In this document: in pieces, positions 38,384-44,262 of the stretch | Position numbering within the stretch: position 1 is the stretch's first letter | Layout of the letters: every line of letters starts with the position of its first letter | Assembly (NCBI GenBank): GCA_003695905.1 | Contig: RFGS01000075.1 | Span: 1-44,262, forward strand | Direction: 5' to 3' | Length of the DNA: 44,262 bases | From: Zetaproteobacteria bacterium | GTDB taxonomy: Bacteria; Pseudomonadota; Zetaproteobacteria; Mariprofundales; Mariprofundaceae | Made by a program: the position numbers and the translations under genes | Notes under the pieces: model-generated | What the model saw: only the letters and a program-made list of their open reading frames with translations | What the model was told of the DNA's origin: nothing | Database searches by the model: none

Positions 38384-38410
38384 CGGGATTTCTCAATTCC
38401 ATGATGTTTC

Positions 38411-38419
38411 TGCTATAGT
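38411..38419 (+). promoter_or_regulatory. Extended -10 promoter element TGcTATAGT immediately upstream of gspC
   Basis: TG-n-TATAGT; the expected start would be about 38426, 1-2 nt before the ATG at 38428; no strong -35 seen. Confidence 0.4.
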
Positions 38420-38427
38420 CAGCTTCC

Positions 38428-38889
38428 ATGAAGGCTTGGGGGACGCATCTTACATCCGCAATGGTGCAGTTGCTTCTGCTGCTGTTGTTGGCTTGGGTGA
38501 TACTGGATTTTTGGCAGGCCATGAACATCAGCCAAAAGACACCATCGCTGGAACAGGTATCCCTGAAGGATGAGTTGTCGAAGGTGGATGTGGAGCAGAT
38601 ATTGCGTGTGCCGCTGTTCGGTGCAGAGCAGTCTAGGCCCAAAAAAGCGCAAGCACAAAAGGTTGTCAGAAGTCCCTTGCATCTGGAGGTGCTCGGCCTT
38701 GTTTCTGCCGGCGAGCAATCGGCGGCGATTCTGAAGGTCGACGGCAAGCAAGAGGTGTTTTTTGTCGGAGATGTCATCCAGCCTGGCGTGGTGCTGCATG
38801 CCGTCGAGGGCAGCGGTATCATCGTCGATCGTCATGGAAGGCTGGAACGGATTGACTTGCCAGTCCAGAAGCCCCCAAAAGCTGGATGA
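38428..38889 (+). CDS. gspC: Type II secretion system protein GspC (short form, HR domain, no PDZ)
   Basis: N-terminal TM MVQLLLLLLLAWVILDFW; HR-like SPLHLEVLGLVSAGEQSAAILKVDGKQEVFFVGDVIQPGVVLHAVEGSGIIVDRHGRLERIDL; upstream of gspD. Confidence 0.82.
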   Translation: MKAWGTHLTSAMVQLLLLLLLAWVILDFWQAMNISQKTPSLEQVSLKDELSKVDVEQILRVPLFGAEQSRPKKAQAQKVVRSPLHLEVLGLVSAGEQSAAILKVDGKQEVFFVGDVIQPGVVLHAVEGSGIIVDRHGRLERIDLPVQKPPKAG

Positions 38890-38959
38890 GTCTCGTGCTG
38901 CATGGCAGGTTCACAGGCTGGGCCCTGAGCATGATGGCAGATTGGGAGGTGATAGAACG

Positions 38960-40939
38960 GTGAACATGCTTCGCGCGGCGGTTTTGGCGGTCTTTTTTTT
39001 CCTGCTCCTGCCTGGAGTCTCCAGCTCATGGGCCAAAGATGTGACGTTCAATTTCAAGAATGCCGACATTCGCGCCTTTATTGAATTTGTAGCTGGCTTC
39101 ACCGGCAAGAATTTTCTCGTTGACAATCGTGTCAAAGGTACCGTGACCATCATTTCCCCCACGCCAATCCCTGAAGAGCAGGCCTATGAGGTTTTCCAGT
39201 CCGTTCTGGAGCTCAACGGCTTCGCAACGGTTCCGAGCGGATCCGTCATCAAGATTGTCCCGCGGGCTGAAAGCAAGCACATGGCGCTTCCGCTGATCAC
39301 CAAGAAGGGTGTCGAAGACGATGAAATGGTGACACAGGTTTTGCGGCTTAGGTATGCCGATGCCCAGCAACTGGCTGCCCTGATCCGTCCGTTGATTCCA
39401 CCCAATGGCCACCTTGTCGCTTACCCGCGTGGCAATATGCTGATGATCACGGACAGTGCCAGAAACATCGAACGCATTACGCGTATCCTTTCAGTCATGG
39501 ATCGAAAGGATGCCGTTGGCGTGAAATTGTTCACGCTGAAGCATGCCTCGGCGGACAAGCTGGCGGTTACCCTAAATAATCTCTATGGTGCCCAGGGAGC
39601 AGTCCAGCCCGGACAATCGGGACATGCTCTAAAAGCCTTTGCACATCAGCCGGGAAACATGCTGGTGGTTGTAGGGGCTCCGCAACTGGTCAATGAAATT
39701 GGCGCAGTGGTGGCCAAACTGGACAAAGCCCCGAGGGCTGACCAGGGGCGATTGCAGGTGCGTTATTTGCAGCATGCGAAAGCGGCGGATATCGCCAAGG
39801 TGCTCAGTCAGTTGATCGGCAGTGCCTCGGCCTCCGGGGCTGCTGGTCCCAAAGGGGCTGGGCGACCAGTCTTCGTCAGCGACATCAAGGTCGTAGCTGA
39901 TGAGGCAACCAATGCCTTGTTGATCACTGCGGATCCAGCGGACATGGCTGCTCTCGACCGCATCATCGAGAAACTGGACATACGAAGGCGTCAGGTGCTG
40001 ATCGAGGCCCTGATCGTGGAGGTTTCCTCCAACACCGCGCAGCAGTTCGGCATTGAATGGCGGGGATTGAAAACCCTTGGTAAGCCTGGTTTTAGGCCTT
40101 TTGGCGGGACAACCTTCGGCTCGCAGACAGGAAAAACCATCGGTGACATTGCCGCCGATCCCTTCAACCCTGGCAACGGACTGATTGTGGGTGTGGCTGA
40201 CGGAACCGTGAGCTTTGGTGGCAAGACGGTTTTGAACATAGCCGGCCTGGCCAGGGCTCTAGAAGCCAATGGAAACTCCAATATTTTGTCGATGCCGAAT
40301 CTGCTGACCATGGACAATGAGGAGGCGGAGATCATTGTCGGCCAGAACGTTCCGTTCATAACCGGCCAGAGTCAGACCCAAGGCGGCGTGGCCAATCCGT
40401 TCCAGACCATTGAGCGGAAAGACATAGGCCTGACGCTTAGGGTCAAGCCCCAAATCTCGGAAGGTGATAATGTGAGACTGGAGCTCTACCAGGAGATTTC
40501 CAGTTTGGCCGCGAATCCGGGGGTGCAGGGTGCTGATCTGATTACCAACAAGCGGTCAGTGAAAACGGTTGTGCTTGCTCGGGATAGCCAGATGATTGTT
40601 TTGGGCGGATTGATCCGCAATGATCAGACCTCAAGCGTGCAACGCGTTCCCTGCATCGGTGCCGTGCCGCTGCTGGGAGAGCCTTTCAAGTTTACAGACA
40701 ACAGACAGCAAAAGACCAACCTGATGGTTTTTCTCGTTCCCCATATTCTCTCGACAGGTCATGATGCTGAAGAGATCACCAACGAGAAATATTGGGATAT
40801 TCGGGATAGGTATGAAACGCCGGTGTCTGGTGGGACGATTCTTTTCCCGCGCAAACAGGGTACCTTGCCAAAGCTAGGGGCACCTGCAAGGAAGCCTTCC
40901 CCGGCAAAACCGTCAACCAAGGGGACGGCGAAGCCCTGA
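38960..40939 (+). CDS. gspD: Type II secretion system secretin GspD
   Basis: DVTFNFKNADIRAFIEFVAGFTGKNFLVDNRVKGTVTIISPTPI; N-domain repeats; VEVSSNTAQQFGIEW...ANGNSNILSMPNLLTMDNEEAEIIVGQNVPFITG; GTG start at 38960 with SD gggaggtga (ORF extends upstream to 38762). Confidence 0.94.
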   Translation: MNMLRAAVLAVFFFLLLPGVSSSWAKDVTFNFKNADIRAFIEFVAGFTGKNFLVDNRVKGTVTIISPTPIPEEQAYEVFQSVLELNGFATVPSGSVIKIVPRAESKHMALPLITKKGVEDDEMVTQVLRLRYADAQQLAALIRPLIPPNGHLVAYPRGNMLMITDSARNIERITRILSVMDRKDAVGVKLFTLKHASADKLAVTLNNLYGAQGAVQPGQSGHALKAFAHQPGNMLVVVGAPQLVNEIGAVVAKLDKAPRADQGRLQVRYLQHAKAADIAKVLSQLIGSASASGAAGPKGAGRPVFVSDIKVVADEATNALLITADPADMAALDRIIEKLDIRRRQVLIEALIVEVSSNTAQQFGIEWRGLKTLGKPGFRPFGGTTFGSQTGKTIGDIAADPFNPGNGLIVGVADGTVSFGGKTVLNIAGLARALEANGNSNILSMPNLLTMDNEEAEIIVGQNVPFITGQSQTQGGVANPFQTIERKDIGLTLRVKPQISEGDNVRLELYQEISSLAANPGVQGADLITNKRSVKTVVLARDSQMIVLGGLIRNDQTSSVQRVPCIGAVPLLGEPFKFTDNRQQKTNLMVFLVPHILSTGHDAEEITNEKYWDIRDRYETPVSGGTILFPRKQGTLPKLGAPARKPSPAKPSTKGTAKP

Positions 40940-42489
40940 TGCGTACGGTTGCCCGCCTGACTGTTGATCAGGTAGACGTTCAGCGTGCCTTGGCTTTCCA
41001 GCTGCCACAACTGCGTCAGGGATGTTTGGTGCCATTGCTTGATCGTGACAGTGATTCGGATGTCATGCATGTGGCCGTGTCAGCAGACAGGCCCTTACCA
41101 TGGCCTTTGATGGATGATGTCCGGCGCAAGTTTGGATGTGAGGTCATCCCCGTGCTGGCCCCGGAGGAGCAGATCCTTCTTGTTCTGAACCAAGTCTTCG
41201 ATATGGCCTCGGCCTCAGCCGAGAAGATGTTGGAGGACCTTGTTGAGGAAGGCGACCTTGTGCGGGAGATCGAGGAGGTCGGTGATCTACTGGAGGCCGA
41301 TGATGATGCTCCGGTCATCCGATTGGTGAATACCCTGATTTCCCAGGCATTGAAGGATCGGGCCAGCGATATCCACATCGAGCCTTTCGAGAAAGAGGTC
41401 AAGGTCCGTTTCAGGATCGATGGGGTGCTGCATACCGTCGTGCATCCACCCAAGGGGGTGCAGGCGGCCCTGATCAGCAGAATCAAGGTCATGGCAGGGC
41501 TCGATATAGCTGAAAAGCGCCATCCTCAGGATGGGAGGTTTCGAGTCAGGATTGCGGGCAGGGATGTTGATGTTCGCGTTTCAGTTTTGCCTACGGCTTT
41601 CGGTGAGCGCGTTGTTCTTCGTCTGCTGGACAGAGGTATGCGCATGCTGACCCTGACCGAATTGGGTATGAGCGATGCCCAACTGAAGCTTATTCGACGG
41701 GCCGTGCATGCTCCCCATGGCATAGCTTTGGTCACGGGACCGACGGGTTCGGGGAAAAGCACAACCCTATATGCAGCCCTGATGGAGGTGGATCGCAAGA
41801 ATCGCAATGTGATGACCATAGAAGACCCCATTGAATACCAGCTTGAGGGTGTCGGGCAGATGCAGGTCCAGCCGAAGATAGGCGTCGATTTTGCGACGGG
41901 TCTGCGTTCAATCCTGCGACAGGATCCCGATATTGTGATGATTGGGGAGATAAGGGATCTGGAAACGGCCGAGATCGCGATTCAGGCTTCCCTGACCGGA
42001 CATCTTGTGTTTGCCACGTTACACACCAATGATGCCTTGTCATCCATTGTCCGCCTGCAGGACATGGGTGTTGAATCCTATTTGGTGGCTTCATCCCTTT
42101 TGCTTGTGCAGGCCCAACGCCTTGTCAGGAGGCTATGTCCGCATTGTAGGCGGGCGCGGGAGCCAAGGGCCGAGGACTGGCTCGCACTGAACGTGGACCC
42201 CGGGCGATTCAGCCATGTTCAGACCATCTATGATGCCGTTGGTTGTGCCCACTGCATGCAGACCGGGTACTGGGGGCGAATTGCCATCTATGAGATGACC
42301 ATGATCTCGGATGCCTTGCGGAACCTGATCCATGAGGGCAAGGGCTTGCTTGCCCTGCGAAGACAGGCACGCAAGGAGGGGATGCAAAGCCTTAGGGAGG
42401 ATGGGGCTCGTCATGTTGAAGCTGGCCTGACCACGGTAGATGAAGTGCTCCGTGTGGCCAGGGAAGAAGCGGTTGTAGTCGAGGCATGA
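40939..42489 (+). CDS. gspE: Type II secretion ATPase GspE
   Basis: GIALVTGPTGSGKSTTLYAALMEVDRKNRNVMTIEDPIEYQLEGVGQMQV...LRSILRQDPDIVMIGEIRDLETAEIAIQASLTGHLVFATLHTNDA; CPHC...CAHC zinc motif. Confidence 0.96.
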   Translation: MRTVARLTVDQVDVQRALAFQLPQLRQGCLVPLLDRDSDSDVMHVAVSADRPLPWPLMDDVRRKFGCEVIPVLAPEEQILLVLNQVFDMASASAEKMLEDLVEEGDLVREIEEVGDLLEADDDAPVIRLVNTLISQALKDRASDIHIEPFEKEVKVRFRIDGVLHTVVHPPKGVQAALISRIKVMAGLDIAEKRHPQDGRFRVRIAGRDVDVRVSVLPTAFGERVVLRLLDRGMRMLTLTELGMSDAQLKLIRRAVHAPHGIALVTGPTGSGKSTTLYAALMEVDRKNRNVMTIEDPIEYQLEGVGQMQVQPKIGVDFATGLRSILRQDPDIVMIGEIRDLETAEIAIQASLTGHLVFATLHTNDALSSIVRLQDMGVESYLVASSLLLVQAQRLVRRLCPHCRRAREPRAEDWLALNVDPGRFSHVQTIYDAVGCAHCMQTGYWGRIAIYEMTMISDALRNLIHEGKGLLALRRQARKEGMQSLREDGARHVEAGLTTVDEVLRVAREEAVVVEA

Positions 42490-43694
42490 GCCTTTACGCT
42501 TATGAAGCCTTGGACAGGCACGGCCGGAGTCGCAAGGGCGAAGTGGAGGCGGCATCAGAACGTCTGGCTCGGCAACAGCTCAAGAAACAAGGCTTGGTGG
42601 TCCGCAGTCTTCAAGAGGTTCATCCGCAAAGGTCCGGAACTCACAGGGATCGAGGCTCGCATGAGCGATTGAAGGCAAGTGAGACCTCATTGTTCCTCGA
42701 GCAGCTGGCCACGCTTGTATCGGCAGGCATGACGCTTACGGATGCTCTGGAGTCGATTGCCGATTCCGCAGAGAATAGACGAACCAGGCGGGTTATCCTG
42801 GCTTTACGTCAGCAGATTCTGGAAGGCTCTTCCTTGGCTCAGGCGCTAGCTAGTCAGCGGTTCGAGGAAGTAATCTGCAACATGGTTGCTGCCGGCGAGG
42901 AAACCGGACAGCTTGAAGCCGTAGCAGTGCGCTTGGCTGAATTGCTGTCAAAACGCCAGCAGCTCAAGCAGGATTTGCTGTCCGCGACCCTTTATCCTCT
43001 CATCATCCTTTTGTCGGGTCTGGGTGTAATGCTGTTTCTTCTGGCCGTCGTCGTGCCTCAGGTGGTCAGCGTTTTCGCCCATGCTGGTGCGGATCTGCCT
43101 TGGCTGACCAAGATGGTGATTGCTTTGTCGACTTTTCTTCGTGATGACGGGAAATGGGTCATGCTTTTCCTGTTGGGATTGCTTGTTGGCTGTCATTATC
43201 TTTTTCGCCTGCCCACGTGGCGGGCGCGGCGCGACAAGGCGGTGTTGAAGCTTCCTTTGCTGGGAGCCCTGTTTGCCAAGGTCGAGATGGCCCGGTTTGC
43301 CAGAACGCTTGGCATGCTGATGTCGGGCGGTGTACCCGTATTGGCGGCGCTTCATATTGCGAATCAGAGCTGGACCCTGATTCCTCTCAGAAAGCTTGGT
43401 GAGCGGGCTCGGGAACAAGTCAGGGAAGGGGGGAGCCTGTCGCGTGCCCTCGGAGGACATCCGAGCATGCCCCGGCTTGCCTTCAGTCTCATGGAGGTCG
43501 GAGAAAAAAGCGGCAGACTGGACAATATGCTAGTGCGCCTCGCGGACCACTTCGAACGCGACGTCGCCCGGCTGCTGAAGCGTTTCCTGACCATGGCTGA
43601 ACCGATACTGATTCTTTTCATGGCCTTGTGCGTCGGCGCGCTCGCCATGGCCATTCTTCTGCCTATCGCACAGATGAATGAGTTGGTTCGATGA
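42486..43694 (+). CDS. gspF: Type II secretion inner-membrane platform protein GspF
   Basis: YEALDRHGRSRKGEVEAASERLARQQLKKQGL...LFLEQLATLVSAGMTLTDALESIAD...FARTLGMLMSGGVPVLAALHIA...AEPILILFMALCVGALAMAILLPIAQMNELV. Confidence 0.94.
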   Translation: MSLYAYEALDRHGRSRKGEVEAASERLARQQLKKQGLVVRSLQEVHPQRSGTHRDRGSHERLKASETSLFLEQLATLVSAGMTLTDALESIADSAENRRTRRVILALRQQILEGSSLAQALASQRFEEVICNMVAAGEETGQLEAVAVRLAELLSKRQQLKQDLLSATLYPLIILLSGLGVMLFLLAVVVPQVVSVFAHAGADLPWLTKMVIALSTFLRDDGKWVMLFLLGLLVGCHYLFRLPTWRARRDKAVLKLPLLGALFAKVEMARFARTLGMLMSGGVPVLAALHIANQSWTLIPLRKLGERAREQVREGGSLSRALGGHPSMPRLAFSLMEVGEKSGRLDNMLVRLADHFERDVARLLKRFLTMAEPILILFMALCVGALAMAILLPIAQMNELVR

Positions 43695-44262
43695 GGTCTG
43701 TTTTTGCCATCATGGTTCTGATGTTTTTGGCTGCCGGCCATGCATTCGCCGCGGAGCCTGTCTCGCAGACTGATCGCATGGCCTATGAATCATGGATCGC
43801 CAAGGCAGCCCAAGGGGATCTCCGCTCTTCCGTGAAGGGGCTGAACCAACTGGCGGCAAGACTTCCCTCGGACTCGATCTGGCACGAACGCTGTCAAATG
43901 GCGTCATTACTGCTGGAAATGCGCCGACAGCGCTCGACTCATCTTCCCCCCATAGCCATGCCGACCATAAGTTACAGGCTTGTTGAACGGAAATGGCGGC
44001 AGTTGGAACAGTTGGCACCTCCTCCACCCAGCTGGCTGGTGTTGGCTGGTGCCGTAGTCGTTCCGGGAGGCGGACATGCGATCATGGGACGATGGCATGA
44101 TGCCTGGGTCTCATTCGTCATGACAGGCTTCATGGTCTGGCTGACATGTTGGGCTTTCAGGCGTCGTATGGGACCAGTGACCGTCTTTTTCGGGGTCATG
44201 ACAGTCTGGCTCTGGGGAGGGACCATTTTTTCGGCAGTTTCTCTACATGAACGCTTTTTTGC
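43691..44262 (+). CDS. Putative secreted/membrane protein of unknown function, truncated at the window edge; absent from the ORF track because no stop is reached
   Basis: Manual translation from ATG 43691 (ATGA overlap with gspF stop): MRSVFAIMVLMFLAAGHAFAAEPVSQTDRMAYESWIAKAAQGDLRSSVKGLNQLAARLPSDSIWHERCQMASLLLEMRRQ...WLVLAGAVVVPGGGHAIMGRWHDAWVSFVMTGFMVWLTCWAFRRRMGPVTVFFGVMTVWLWGGTIFSAVSLHERFF; signal peptide plus hydrophobic C-terminal segments. Confidence 0.65.
   Translation, partial: MRSVFAIMVLMFLAAGHAFAAEPVSQTDRMAYESWIAKAAQGDLRSSVKGLNQLAARLPSDSIWHERCQMASLLLEMRRQRSTHLPPIAMPTISYRLVERKWRQLEQLAPPPPSWLVLAGAVVVPGGGHAIMGRWHDAWVSFVMTGFMVWLTCWAFRRRMGPVTVFFGVMTVWLWGGTIFSAVSLHERFF

Noticed and set aside
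1-44262. Search for CRISPR arrays, tRNAs, IS elements, prophage or toxin-antitoxin modules
   Set aside because: No regularly spaced repeats, tRNA cloverleaf with CCA/T-loop, transposase motifs or phage genes recognised by eye; tRNAscan-SE, CRISPRCasFinder and ISfinder would be needed to exclude them formally.

Overview
The window is a compact, gene-dense bacterial chromosome segment, probably proteobacterial. It is mostly housekeeping genes, with no rRNA, tRNA, CRISPR array, transposase or phage module that I could recognise. Contents in order: typA/bipA (5' part, minus strand); a secreted duplicated-domain protein; CarS-like CDP-archaeol synthase family protein; YjbQ; hemH; a lipoprotein; an RsmB/NOP-family methyltransferase; a parvulin-like lipoprotein; cstA; DUF218; sucA-sucB; a minus-strand run (hslO, gph-like, aminotransferase class IV, dacA, RluA family, LOG family, mltB, pcm, rodZ, pilF, mtnP, rlmN); a translationally coupled trio (circularly permuted ATP-grasp-like protein plus two TIGR04283/TIGR04282-type transferases); a host-attachment-like protein; trmO-clpA-clpS; a cbbY-like gene, tatD, DUF4438 and a nitrilase; a glycosyltransferase-like protein; DUF1841; ribE-ribBA-ribH-nusB; acyltransferase-3; a small membrane protein; and gspC-D-E-F followed by an ORF that runs off the window and is missing from the ORF track. 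The best candidates for undescribed biology are the ATP-grasp/two-transferase operon, the secreted internally duplicated protein, an E2 2-oxoglutarate dehydrogenase subunit that appears to lack the E3-binding domain, and the DUF4438 operon. None is proven novel; all need database searches.
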